Shown here: in pieces, positions 12,048 through 23,208 of the stretch
Position numbering within the stretch: the stretch's first letter is position 1
How the letters are laid out: the number at the start of each line of letters is the position of its first letter
Source of the DNA: Nageia nagi
Lineage: Eukaryota > Pinophyta
Reading direction: 5' to 3'
NCBI GenBank assembly: GCA_050084985.1
Contig: JBITNC010000001.1
Location: forward strand, 147,994,001 to 148,058,000
Length of the DNA stretch: 64,000 nucleotides
Notes under the pieces: model-generated
What the model saw: the letters and a program-made list of their open reading frames with translations, nothing else
Databases searched by the model: none
Told to the model about the DNA's origin: nothing
Made by a program: the position numbers and the translations under genes

Positions 12048-12334
12048 TGTTAGATCCCTATACTACTCATGTAGCCCATATATTGTTATTGTTATTCCCT
12101 TACACTATTATTGTTATGTCAGCTAGTGTCCTTTCATTGTAGTGGCACCCCTTGGACTCCTATATATACTAAGGAGGTATTATCCTTTGGATTGTCTATT
12201 GTTGTGTAATTGATGTAATGTAAAGGAGGTTGCCCCCTCGAAGTGGCTTATTATTACTGATTTTATCTCTTATTCAAGGCATTGAGCTCTTTCTCTTATG
12301 ATTTTATGCTATTTTGGGAACTTGGTTCATAACA
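12048..12334 (+). repeat. 3' LTR of element F
   Basis: Pairs with 10152-10437. It ends CATAACA and is followed by target duplication TAGAT at 12335-12339. Confidence 0.95.
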
Positions 12335-12524
12335 TAGATTAACAGTTAGGGTTTATTTTCCAATTATAGGAACCATCCTTATTTTAAAATTAATAATTAC
12401 ATGTAAATGAAATACACTTTTAATGATTCTTTGATGTATTTATAAACCCTATTGTAACTTTCCCAATTTCAAGCATTTTTTTAAAGAATTTTGGTAAAGG
12501 GGAATTGAAAATGTTTAAATTCTT

Positions 12525-12790
12525 GTATAGTGAACTTAAATCCAACTACATCTATGTTTCTTTTTGATTCATCAATCTCTCATAAATGTCCTTACTCCAT
12601 TTATCCTCTTGTAAAATTCAACCCAACTATATCTAGGTATCTTTTTTATTCATGAATCTTTCATCAATTTCCTTAGTCCTTCATTTCCCCTCAATTGAAC
12701 TTAAATCCAACTACATCCATGTGTATTTTTTATTCCTTAGTATTTCATCAATGTCCTTACTCTTCATCATCATCCTAATTTCCCACTTCT
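12525..12790. repeat. Three ~85-bp tandem repeats
   Basis: Units starting with ACTTAAATCCAACTACATC near 12535, 12615 and 12703. Each contains a TTTTTATTCATGAATC-like middle and a CAATGTCCTTACTC end. They are diverged from each other, and no coding sense was seen. Confidence 0.7.
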
Positions 12791-12829
12791 ACATAAAAAA
12801 TTAGAAAGAAGAACATAAGATGGAGCCTA

Positions 12830-13070
12830 TTTAGTCTCCACCAAATTAAAAGATGCTGCCACAAATTCCCTGATTCCTACATTCTTATGTGATGTAAAAG
12901 AACTTAGGATAAACATCCATTTTATCTTGGAAATAAATTTTATAGCTTACTGAAATGCTTCATTAGATGAAAGTGTTTAAGAGCATCCTTGATGTAGTCT
13001 TGAATTCCATATCCTCCAATCATTGCATTCCATGAAACTATGTTTGCATCATGTCTACTAGGGAATTGAA
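12830..13070 (-). pseudogene. PPR (PLS type) fragment
   Basis: On the minus strand, about 13065 to 12955 reads DANIVSWNAMIGGYGIQDYIKDALKHF. This is the hallmark D(V/I)VSWNAMI..Y...G...(E/D)AL.LF segment of plant PLS-class pentatricopeptide proteins, which bind organellar RNA. Downstream the similarity fades within about 120 bp. The fragment shares strand and class with the PPR remnant at 15690-16920 and may be the C-terminal part of the same ancestral gene, separated by the DUF8039-like block. Confidence 0.7.
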
Positions 13071-13339
13071 AACCATAACATGTGATAAAAAAATACCTTT
13101 AATTAATCTTTTATGTATTGATAAACCCTATTGCAAGTTCATACTTTGAATATGTATCATCTTTTTAAATTGCAGGGAAGTTGGACTCATAATTTAGAAG
13201 TGTGTTGTAGAAATATCCTTGCCCATAATGGCATGTACCATATAATGAACATTTGATTTTTATTATTTTGTGTGGGTAGTACAAGTATATGTTGATCTTG
13301 TATTTGTTTCATCAACATATATACTGATACTTGAAATAT

Positions 13340-13930
13340 TCACCATAGGATGTTCAGGAAAATACTGTAGAACCTACTAAGGAGGAATTTAGGAGCATGC
13401 ATCAAATAGATGATGATAGAGAGGTATGTGTAGATTCTATTGCAAGAGAATGGATAGCTACTAGGAAGTGTGATAGAATTCATTTTTTTCCTTCTTGGGA
13501 ATTATGCTTTGTTTAATGGTGTTCGAAAGGGTGATAGGAAAAGGTTAAACTAGCATAGGATCCAAGATCATGAAGGTGCAACATCAATTCCTCATTTGCC
13601 AAGAGGTAAGAAGCCAAGAAATGGTATTAAAAAGCCATCATCCTATAACAAAAAGAAATATATAGAAAATAGGAAGGATATAAATAAGGTGCTATAGGTA
13701 CAATTTAATAGTAAATGTTATAGAGTGTTAGGAGGTTTGTGTTTTCAGTATGATGAAAAATATAGAAATGTTTTTCTTGAACTAACCATTGTTGAAATGC
13801 AAACAAAATTGGAAGAATTTAATTCTATGGATAGGAAGAAAAAGATAAAATTGGAACATTTAAAACATGAATTCACTAAGGATCATGTTAATTTTATCAT
13901 ACAAGGGAAGGTAATAAAATAACAATGTAT
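13340..13930 (+). pseudogene. Possible N-terminal part of the DUF8039-like pseudogene
   Basis: Open stretches with coding character: ENTVEPTKEEFRSMHQIDDDRE followed by IAREWIATRKCDRI near 13360-13470, and GGLCFQYDEKYRNVFLELTIVEM at 13725-13922, which continues as a Lys/Glu-rich helix. Stops and frame changes separate them, and intron-like A/T-rich DNA follows. I cannot name a domain here. It is linked to the downstream DUF8039-like units only by strand and proximity, so its assignment to the same gene is an inference. Confidence 0.4.
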
Positions 13931-14256
13931 TAAGAATTTTTCAATCACTTTTTTTGAAAAAGTATTATTATTAGATATTTGTAATTATGCAATATTATTG
14001 ATTTTTGAAAGGATTTGCCATATATTGAAGGGTATTCACATTTGATTGATTTTAAGTGTACATAAAATGTTGGAAATGTGGTGAATGTTGATGATGGGGT
14101 GAATGCTAATGATGAGGTTAATGTTGATGATGAGGTGAATGATTAGGTAACTTAGTTTTGTTGTAATTACACTTGGCATTAAGTGAAACTAAAATGTATA
14201 ATTATGTATTCAATTAAGGTTCTATAAAGCATCATTATTTGAAATGTAGTTAGGAT

Positions 14257-14532
14257 ATGATAATAGTGTTATATTTTTCACTAGAAAGGATAAAAAGGTA
14301 CATCTACTCAACCATCTTGGTAATAGTATGTTCTAGAAATGTGCGTAATGATGATACTACTAACACATGTGATGGTACCACTATTAGTGAGGGACATATT
14401 TTCATAGAGGTGACAACATGTAATTTCAGTATTTATAGGCTACCCATACCCAATGGGGATACTACAACATTAGGAGAAGATCTTCATGGCTTTATATTAT
14501 GGGATACTAACTTATTGCAACTTGATTGCTAA
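14257..14532 (+). pseudogene. DUF8039-like unit, copy 1
   Basis: The 91-residue frame ends with TTISEGHIFIEVTTCNFSIYRLPIPNGDTTTLGEDLHGFILWDTNLLQLD. This resembles the C-terminal domain of plant transposon-associated proteins, in which a G..(L/I).(D/E)....V.V......LP.P......(L/V)G.....FI.W pattern precedes a hydrophobic end (the family I know as DUF8039). The copy at 14685 is a paralogous tandem duplicate. Function is unknown; the family is usually found in En/Spm-like or ULP1-linked plant proteins. The call rests on pattern memory, not a search. Confidence 0.5.
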
Positions 14533-14684
14533 CAATTTGCTATAACCCAATAGGTATAATCATTCCTATTTTTATTTCAAATGTTTAAGTAATTAATGAT
14601 ATTTTTGTTTCATAATAATATGTTTTTTAATTAACTATTGATTTCATTTCCCAAGCATGCAAATAATGGACTATAAGTAGAGGA

Positions 14685-14990
14685 ATGTATAAATTATGGA
14701 TCATTTACCACTATAAAGGGTCAAAAGTGCATCTAATTGATCCTCATAGTAATATAGTAGGGTATGATAATGTGCACAATAATGATTTTGCTAGAACATG
14801 CCACGGTAGCACTATTGGAGAGGGGTACATTTCCATAGAGGTTACTTCATATAATTTGAGTGGTTGCATGCTACCCATACCCAATGGGGATGCTACTAAT
14901 TTAGGAGAAGATCTTCATGAATTTATGTTATAAGAAAATAAAACATTACAACTTGATTTCCAACCTCCAGTTATAACCTAATAAGTATAA
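14685..14990 (+). pseudogene. DUF8039-like unit, copy 2 (tandem duplicate)
   Basis: Same organisation as the unit at 14257: a Y-K-G-S-K-V-H-L segment, a TCHGSTIGEGYISIEVTS core, an MLPIPNGDATNLGEDLHEFML end, then a stop and LQLDFQPP. Copy 1 and copy 2 share the same intron-like flanks (TATAACC..ATAGGTATAA after each unit; AATTAACTATT(C/G)ATTTCAT before the next). The duplication therefore included non-coding DNA and is roughly 430 bp long. Copy 2 keeps the more complete N-terminal part. Confidence 0.5.
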
Positions 14991-15054
14991 CTATTTCTAC
15001 TTTTATATCAAATATTTACTGTTCATTTCATAACAAGTATGTTTTTCAATTAAC

Positions 15055-15770
15055 TATTCATTTCATCATTTTCTTTATGATATAGGATAACATGCATAAA
15101 TTAATGGAGAAAAAGGAGGATGTAAATAAAAAAATGGAGCATAAGGAGGATGTAAATGAAGGAGAAGGTCATGAAGAGGTAGGGTTCCGAGAACAACATA
15201 TTGTAGATGCTACAAAGTGGACTCAACACGTTACAAAGTCAACATAGGATGCAATAAATGGTCCATAACATGTATTCTTCATGTTATTTTTAGGGAATAT
15301 TATATATATTCCTACACATTTTTTGCATACATGTATATCAGAGCATACACCACCATAATATTCCATTAAGAGAAAGAAACATCATTCAAGTCAAATTCTA
15401 GTCAAAGTTGATTAAAACATTTGTGAAGTAATTTACACCAACACATCATTTTCTTTATGATATAGGATAATATACATAAAGGAATGGAAAATAATGAGGA
15501 TGCAAATAAAGGAATTGAGAAAAGGTAAGATTTAAATCAAGGAGAAGGGAATGAAGAGGTAGGTTTCTTAGAATAGCAAGTTGTAGATGTTGCAAAGTTG
15601 ACCCAACAACCCATTACACAAGCAATATAGGATGCCACAAATGAAATAGATCAAGTTTTATTCATGCTATTTGTAGGGAATATTTTCAATGTTCATACAT
15701 ATTTTTTGCATACACATATATCAAGGAATTCACAATCTCAACATTCTATTAAGAGCTACTCCCAAATATT
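15055..15770 (+). repeat. Tandem duplication (~385-bp unit) carrying an acidic exon and a PPR scrap
   Basis: Units at about 15060-15380 and 15445-15765 share TTCTTTATGATATAGGATAA, then a plus-strand coding piece (MEKKEDVNK..., EGEGHEEVGF in copy 1; EGEGNEEVGF in copy 2), then AGGGAATATT, and end in a GCATACATGTATATCA segment. The acidic pieces continue the DUF8039-like gene. The terminal segment instead matches, on the minus strand, the NVEIVNAMIYMYAKC part of the neighbouring PPR remnant, so each unit ends in a PPR fragment. Confidence 0.65.
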
Positions 15771-16920
15771 GTAAGCCCATTTCTAAAAACCCATGTGCAT
15801 ATCCTATGATCAAACTAATCTTTGATCCATGTCCATACCTTCTTCCATAGCTCCCATGGTGGAACATGCCTAAATAATTCTTTCAAAGGTTGTAGAGTCA
15901 AGTTTTACACCTAAAAATTGCATCTGCTTATAAGTCTCTAGGACCTTTTTTGAAAACCCATGTTATGCATATCTTATGATCATTGCACAACTTGAAACTA
16001 TATCTAAATCATGTGTCTTATAAAAAATTTACTTACCTTCTCTATGCTTTCACATTTGACATACATGTATATCAAGGAATTCACAACCTTAACATTTTAT
16101 GCAAAAATATTTCAAATGACTCTTTGATGGATGCCCACACATTCTTCTAGATCTCCCTTTAATGGCACATGCTTGTAGAATGATTGAAAAGGTTATCAAG
16201 TTAGGTTTTACACCTGAAAATTGCATCTGCCTACAAGTCTCTAAGCCCTTTTTTGAAAACCCATGTTGTTCATATCCTATGATTATTACATACTAGGAAA
16301 CTATGTTTACATCATGCATCTTATTAAACAATCCAATTGCCTTCTCTATGCTTCTATCTTTGGCATACATGTATACTAGGGCATTCACAAGGTGTCAACA
16401 TTTGATACAAAATTTTTTCAAATCACTCTTTGGTGGATATCCACACCTTCTCCTAGAGCTTCCTTTGGTGTAACATGATTGAATAATGATGGAAAAGGTT
16501 TTAGAGTTAGGTTCTATACCTAAAAATTGCATCTACCTATAATTCTATAGGCCCTTTTATGAAAACCCATGTTGTGCATATCCTATGATCATTATAGATC
16601 ATGAAACTATGTCTACATCATGCATCTTATCAAATAATCTACTTGTATTATCTATGCTTCCACATTTGGCATACATGTATATCATGGCATTAACAATCTC
16701 AACATTCAATGCAAAACTATTTCAAACCACTCCTTGATTGATGTCCATACCTTCTTCTAGATATCCCTTTGGTGGTATATGCCTAAAAAATATTAGAAAT
16801 AGGTTCCAAAGTCTAGTTTTACACTTGAAAATTACTTCCAAATTTTACATGGAATGTATATCACAACATTAACAACCTCAAATTTTGATGAAAACCATTT
16901 CTAACTATGCTTAACAACAT
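15690..16920 (-). pseudogene. PLS-class PPR pseudogene
   Basis: Minus-strand reading gives repeated PLS-type PPR units: NVEIVNAMIYMYAKCGSID, LFDKMHDVDIVS, MIIGYAQHGFS, a C-R-Q-M-Q-F-SG-VKPNLITF segment, and a LQACA.KG segment. The conserved plus-strand phrase GAAAACCCATGTT recurs at about 15953, 16255 and 16561, that is every 302-306 bp. This equals the ~102 residues of a P-L-S motif triplet. Stops and frame changes affect every unit, and the unit near 15784 is internally deleted. Such proteins act in RNA editing or processing in mitochondria and plastids; this copy cannot be functional. No E or DYW domain was seen. Confidence 0.85.
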
Positions 16921-17040
16921 TTAAGGGTAGCCTTGCTATGGCCATGAATTGCTACATAAATAAAATATTCTACATATTTTTTTGACAAGTTTATTTAAGT
17001 TTAAGGGTATCCTAATTTGCTTTTTTATGCATAAAAATAG

Positions 17041-18210
17041 GAAAATGAGGAAGAACATGTAGAGGAAGATGATGATCAATGTAGTGGCACTATTATGGCC
17101 ACATGGGAAGAATTTTATTTATCAAACTTGAATAACAAACTTGTTCTAAAATCTCAAATATATTTTTCTTTGATATACCAACAAGTTGGTGGAGAACTGG
17201 GTGCTTATTTAATTTTTTCCTATGCTCATCATGGGTTGGTTACATGCAATCCCTAGTATCTTGCCTAACTTGAAATAACTTGATGAACTGATACATGGAT
17301 GTGAAGAATGGAATAGGTTGAAAGAGATTCCATCCTTCAAAGAAAAGTTTCTAGATGCACATTTTTATTTGGATTCTATTCTTGAGTAGAAATTGAATTT
17401 CATGATTGTTGACTTTATGAATTCCAAATAGGCCTTACTTAAGCCAAAGGGTATGATGGGAAAACTCAAAATATTATAGGAAAAAACTATTGATAAAATG
17501 TGGAATGCTATATTATAAACTCATAGAGTTTACATAGTTGGTAAGGCTGATCATTTTTACATTTTGATGATTGAGGCAAATACATGTTACATTTTTTATA
17601 CTCTTGGTCAAAGATTGGATGAGAATTGCAGACAATGATATGTTTTGAAGTTTGATGAAGACACAAAAATGTGGGAGAAGGTAAAAATGAAAAAAAGAGA
17701 ATGAACACTATGTTGTATTAAAATAGGGTAAGGAGTGTTGTGAAGATTACTTCTCTACATTTTTAACAAATTCACATGTGCATGACTGGGTCATTGAAGT
17801 CAAAGTTGGGGTATTAAGTAACATCAACCTAACCAAAAATTTAATAGTGGACTTCACTCTCACAAAAGTGGAGGATGAAGAAAATAGGTGTGTATTGAAT
17901 ATAATGTTTTATGTATTTATGAATTTGGTTTTAGGCATTAAGTAACCTCAACCTAACAACATTGTTTTAGGCCTTCTCCCATGCAAGGAATTGATTAAGA
18001 AAACATACCAAAAGGAAAAAAAGGAGCATTTAGGAAGATACTAGGTCTTAGATCTAGATCTCAACCAACCATGGGAATAACTCCTCTTGCTATCAAAAAG
18101 GATGAAGTAAAGAGAGATGCTAGGTATAACTCCAAGGTTTCTCTTGGAGGGAAAAAGCCACCTAGGAATTGTACCTTGCTAGAAAATAAGGAAAAAAAGT
18201 GAACAAGCCA
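17041..18210 (+). pseudogene. Decayed coding remnant, possibly Kelch-like
   Basis: Frames with coding character but many stops. They include EEWNRLKEIPSFKEKFLDAHFYLD near 17305, and after about 17510 a stretch reading HRVYIVGKADHFYIL, later YVLKFDEDTKMWEKVKM. The last piece resembles a Kelch blade (a Y.(Y/F)D..T..W..V pattern), so an F-box/Kelch protein is one possible source. Further down, ILGLRSRSQPTMG and GGKKPPRN are basic and could belong to the same or another gene. The identity is weak and could be wrong. Confidence 0.3.
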
Positions 18211-18582
18211 TTTCAAGAGGTGACATTGAAATACATCACATGTAAAGTACTCATAGGCTATTTTCCTACTTCAAACGCTTTTATATGTAATATGTTACAA
18301 CATAAATTAACAAGTCTTTGATGAAGTAAATGAACACTGTACACTAAATTTGAAGAATGCAATTTAGTTTAGTTTAGTTTTATTTGAAGAATGTGATTAT
18401 GAATGATAGAATGTAAATTTGTACACTATAGTTTACTTGTATTTGACATAAATTGTACTTCATTTTAGTTTTTATATGGTAACTTACAAATTTTGTATTT
18501 TATGGCAAGTAACCCAAGGAGTGGATAGTGCAAACATATAGGATCAATCACAAGGAAGAGGTTTAAATATGAATAGATTAGA

Positions 18583-18963
18583 ATGCTCCAATACCCCTCT
18601 CTACACAACAAAATTCTTATGGAGGTAGAAAAATATCAGAGAAAATATTTGCCTATATTTGAAACCATCCCATTGCATGGGAATAAGAGAAAGCAATGGA
18701 AATCATGGAGGAAAATATACAAAAAGTTTTTCAAGGACTGCTATAACAAATTATTTTATGATATAAATGAGACTACAAATGAAAAAGATCCATTCAACCA
18801 TGATCCAAATGTGGCCTTCTTCCCACACAAAAAAAAATATGCTTCATTCCCACCCCATTTTCCATGTATAATCCTTAAAAATACTATTTGTAATTGTGAT
18901 TGTGAGACAAACATTGTATATTTGACTTTGCATATTTCTTCCATGATAGTGTCTATGAATTGA
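18583..18963 (+). CDS. Unidentified 126-residue open frame
   Basis: The longest uninterrupted frame in this stretch. It is basic and rich in Lys, Tyr and Phe: the first half reads LHNKILMEVEKYQRKYL and KQWKSWRKIYKKFFKDCYN, and the second half contains FNHDPNVAFFPHKKKYASFPP and a CNCDC cluster. I do not recognise a family. It follows the Kelch-like remnant on the same strand and could be an exon of a decayed transposon-associated gene. No promoter or splice signal was evaluated. It may also be chance, given the surrounding decay. Confidence 0.25.
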   Translation: MLQYPSLHNKILMEVEKYQRKYLPIFETIPLHGNKRKQWKSWRKIYKKFFKDCYNKLFYDINETTNEKDPFNHDPNVAFFPHKKKYASFPPHFPCIILKNTICNCDCETNIVYLTLHISSMIVSMN

Positions 18964-19434
18964 ATATTTGGGACATATAAATGTATATTTGGCTATGTAT
19001 AATTGATAGTGAATATTTGATTATGTTTATGATTCTATATAATTGATTGTATTTAAAAGTTATCTTCCAAATTTTAATATTGTTGTCATTCAAATTTCAA
19101 TCTTGTTGTCATTCAGTTGGAAAGCAAATCTTATTTCATTTTGTTTTTTCAAACTTTTTTTAGTAAACATTCATACAAAATTGAAAAATTTGATTGTTGT
19201 TTACATATATTTATGATATATTTGTGAAAGCCTTTTTTTTCTAATGTTATATAGTCATGGTTTTTGTTAGCACACCTATAAAGGTACCCAATTTTTGCAA
19301 ATAGTTTTACACATTTGCACCAAAAACCTAGTCCAAATAGCTCTAGCAATGTTATAAATTGTGTCAAATAGTTTGTAGATTACATTTTATTTTACTTTTT
19401 CCTTTATAATCCTTAAAAAGGATCAAATTACTTG

Positions 19435-19890
19435 TCTGCATAAGGATTATCTTGACCATAAAAGGCTTATTTCCATCGCATAAGGCTTATTTTCTTGATT
19501 GCATAAGGAATGCTTCATCTGCATAAGAGTTTCCTCCTCCATAAAAAGATTACTTTCATTGCATAAGGGTTATTTCATCCACATAAGCCCTATTTCCCTC
19601 ACATAAGCATAATTTACTTATTTACATAAGACCAAGTCTATCTGTATAGCCATCATGTTCACTACATACAACTTATTTTAACTACATAAGGTCTGATTTA
19701 ATATTTTATTTTATTTGCATAAGCCTTATCCTTACTGCATAAGGACTTTAATGATTGCATAAGATTTGTAAGGTTTACACAAGGTGTTATTTTTGACTGC
19801 ATAAGGAACACTTCCACCACATAAAGTTATTTTGATCACATAAGCCCTAATTTCCCTGCACAAGCATTATACTGTTCGTATAAACCATGG
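19435..19890. repeat. Degenerate ~20-bp minisatellite (CATAAG-phased)
   Basis: The hexamer CATAAG or a one-base variant recurs about every 18-23 bp for about 440 bp (for example at 19439, 19479, 19502, 19522, 19562, 19582, 19602, 19625, 19718, 19738, 19758, 19800 and 19838). The unit is close to TGCATAAGGCTTATTTCC. Copies diverge strongly between anchors. Confidence 0.8.
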
Positions 19891-19947
19891 TTCTATTGCT
19901 TTCATAACCATGATCCTTTCATGAGATAAACACCTTACATTTTCATG

Positions 19948-20185
<238 letters not shown>

Positions 20186-20189
20186 AATA

Positions 20190-21930
20190 GGGTTCAAGAT
20201 TAGTGAATATGATTCATGATCAATGAATTATATGGGTATCCAAACATATTAGGGTTCATGATCAATGAAAGCTCCATTTTTGGATCTAAGATTGAGAAAG
20301 TATATGAGCCAAAGTCATAGTTACCAAGACTTCCATTGGAAAATAATGATCTTGGCTCCTATGCTCATTCAATCTCAATCAAGTTGGGGAGATAAAGCAT
20401 TCCATATCCTTTAGTGACTTTTTTTAATGGGGATTCTTCACTTGAATGAAATATTGTCTTACAAGTATCTTTAGTTGCTCTATGTATAGGATTCTTTTAT
20501 TCATTTTTCACAAGTATCTTCAGTTGCACTATGTATAGGATATCTTGAATATTTATTAAAAGGATTCTATGCCTCCTTTTCTATTTTCTTTCACATCTTA
20601 TTTCCTTTTACAGTAGGACATTTAACCATTCAATTATATACTTTGTGGTCTGTTGCTAAGTTCAAGACATTATGTTAAATAGATTTTCATGCCTAAAATT
20701 ATTCATGCATATTTTGCTCAGGATATTTTATTTAGGTATAGTCTCATTCTTTAGGTATATTTTGTTTAGTAGATTTTCATAGATATTATGATGCCAATAA
20801 ATTGTGTAATGAAATAGTACTTCCAACATACACAACTTAGATCCATAACTTTTAATAAATTTGATATTATGATGAAACACAATATATTTTGGATCTATCA
20901 AAAAAACTATATAAGAATAGTCAAGGGTATTAAAATATGCACAAGTATTTGCAACTGAGGTATGCCTTCATCACTATTTTATTAATAGTATCATACTCAT
21001 CTACATATGCAAATAGTAATAAGAGTACAAAAATCTCAATTGCAATACCAATTGTCAAAATCACAATGAACATTAATGTATTTGGTAAAGTTTGACATTA
21101 ATATTGACTCTTATGCCAAATTTTTAATTTTGATTATGATTTTCCCCAACATTAGATTACTCAACTATGCTAAATAATGACAAAGACCTATTTATTGATT
21201 TTGATTCATCATGATCATCTGCAAGAAAGAGTAAAAGTAGCATTCAAATCAAATTTTTTGGAAAATGATTTCTATAAAAGAAATTAAATTAAAATACAAA
21301 GTGTTTACCTTGAAATTGTGTTGTCTTAGTTCAACCACACTTTTTTAATCTTGGAAATACATAAATAGGAGTTTTTTGGTCATCAACATTTAAGTCACAT
21401 AATTTCATCTCTCGAGTCCCACTTTTCTTTTTACTGGAAGGACTTATCCAAATCTTCATTCTTCTTCTAGATCTTTTAGCTACATTAGAATCTTATGGGA
21501 ATGAAAATTGGTAGTACTTAGCTTGCATATACATAACCATACTTAGCTTACATATACATAACCATACTTAGCTTACATATACATAACCATACTTGCAAAC
21601 TACCTCTTACTTTTGGAAGTATCATAAGATTACTCTAACAATGATTTTAATCATGCCTTTCCATCATCAACATCTAATATCCTGGGAGATGAAGGATCAA
21701 CCTAATATTCTTTACCTTGAGAGCTATTAACATGAGATGATATTGTGTTTCTAGGAGAATGAGGTGTATTAGGTACATGTGTAATTATATTGGTAGGAAC
21801 ATTAATAGTTTTAACTAACATGTTCATAATTTTAAATACATGCTTGCATGTGTTACCTCGCAAGTCCACTTGCATGTGTATGTGTAAGAGTCTTCATCTT
21901 TAAGGGTAATAAGATATTATTTTAACACAT
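20190..21930. other. Non-coding stretch with small duplications
   Basis: No domain was recognised with confidence. A ~62-bp duplication (CAAGTATCTT(T/C)AGTTGC) lies at 20463-20550. Three copies of a 25-bp unit (ACTTAGCTTACATATACATA plus ACCAT) lie at 21516-21590. The right end may contain the diverged C-terminus of the minus-strand MULE-type gene. Confidence 0.5.
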
Positions 21931-21946
21931 CTATTTGAATCCTCAT

Positions 21947-23203
21947 CTAGTATGAACCAATGACATCTTCATGTGGGACATAATGGGAATCTGGTATCAT
22001 ACAATACTTTTGTATTGCACTCTCTAGACTCTTTTCCTTCTTGTAATTGTTCCAAAATCTTAGTATCTTCAGTTTATCCAAATTTATATAATATGGTAAA
22101 ACAAGTTTAAAAAGTGTGTAAAGTAACAAATCTATTCTTCCACCATATTTTCTTTTCTTTTGACATAGAAATATAGTTTTCAAAATACACAAATATGACC
22201 CTATGGCTGAATTTTTTTCTTGGTTGGAATGGGAATTTTTTTTGTAGCATTTCTTCCACATACTTGTAATAGAAAACATAGAATAAAAATTATTAATGCT
22301 TCTATAAAGGAAAAAATAATAATAAACATAAACATGTAATGAGTGTACTTACATATTCTATCAACATTAAACCAATTACCAATCAAGTAATGTATAAAAG
22401 CCTTCTCATTATGGAAATCAATGTAAAACTTAGATAAAACTACTTTCACATATGCATCATCCTTGCATAACCTTGAAAATATTTTTCTTCCAAGCTCTTT
22501 ACTTTATGCCTTCTTATAGAAATTATTTAACCAAGCCCATTTCACATGCCAAACACATAAATAATGCTTACAACCAAACACTTCCCTTGATGTACATGCA
22601 ACAGCAAAAATAAATTTTTGAGATGAACATAAAAAAACAAGACTTATAAAATTCAGAACAACTTTTTTTTCAACTTGTTTTACAAATTTTTCTAAACAAA
22701 ATATAGTTCACAAACCTTATGGCCTAAAGTTTTGTAGTAGCATCATCAGTAAGAAAAGCATTCACGTGCCAACTTGGTCTACATTCTAGATAACATTTTT
22801 TCAATATTTATAGCCACTTAGTTATAGCATCAACACCATTTTTGTATGTGACAACCCATGTCACAGGTACCTCACTTTGTTGGGAATCAAATGCAAGTAA
22901 TGTGTAAAATTGGTAATGTAATAATATAAAATATAAAAAAATTAACAATACATAAAAAATAGTTATGGACAACATCAACAATGCAAATCAAACAAATATG
23001 CAAAAAACTCAACAATACTTACACTATAAATTTGTACTAAAGGTTGAATCCATTGAAATTATATTATCATGGGATAATTCCACCATCTTATCTAACATCC
23101 ATTCTATCTAAATATTGATAATAAATTTTTTAATCGTATGGTTAGGGTTCTTATATATAAAAAACTTTTCCTTGTTAGCCTGGTACCACCAATTCATCCT
23201 AGT
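21947..23203 (-). pseudogene. MULE-type transposase gene, downstream half
   Basis: Minus-strand blocks of the MULE/SWIM-type plant transposase family occur in order: SHDNIISMDSTFSTN (first catalytic Asp, about 23060), FYTLLAFDSQQSEVPVTWVV (about 22910), AFLTDDA (second Asp, about 22745), a CLACEMGL stretch that reads as a frame-shifted CxWHVxxAW block (about 22550), KVVLSKFYIDFHNEKAF, and KKRKYGGRIDLLLYTLF then IPDSHYVPHED near the end. A 90-bp intron with GTAAGT donor (22352) and ACAAG acceptor (22263) separates the last two parts. Stops and frameshifts are moderate. The upstream half resumes at 36523, beyond element A. I cannot tell whether this was a transposon or a domesticated gene. Confidence 0.75.
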
Positions 23204-23208
23204 GGCAT
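23204..23208. other. Left target-site duplication of element A
   Basis: GGCAT, identical to 36523-36527. It falls inside the MULE-type coding sequence, between DDA and TRMNWWYQ. Confidence 0.92.

Larger units (their letters stand above)
10152..12334 (+). mobile_element. Complete gag-only LTR retrotransposon F (2183 bp)
   Basis: All structural hallmarks of a complete insertion are present: target duplication TAGAT (10147-10151 and 12335-12339), LTRs of 286 and 287 bp with TG...CA ends, an initiator-Met primer-binding site, a polypurine tract, and an internal domain of only about 1.6 kb. The internal domain holds a broken Ty3/gypsy-type gag and no protease, RT, RNase H or integrase. It was therefore non-autonomous when it moved, or derives from a deleted copy mobilised in trans. 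By hand count the LTRs differ at 10 positions plus one indel (about 3.5%); eight of the ten are transitions. Confidence 0.93.

Noticed and set aside
14040-14150. Short GATGATGxGGTGAATG repeats as a coding Asp-rich tract
   Set aside because: A small local duplication (GTTGATGATGGGGTGAATG and variants) that has stops in the neighbouring frame; it may belong to the DUF8039-like gene but cannot be supported on its own.
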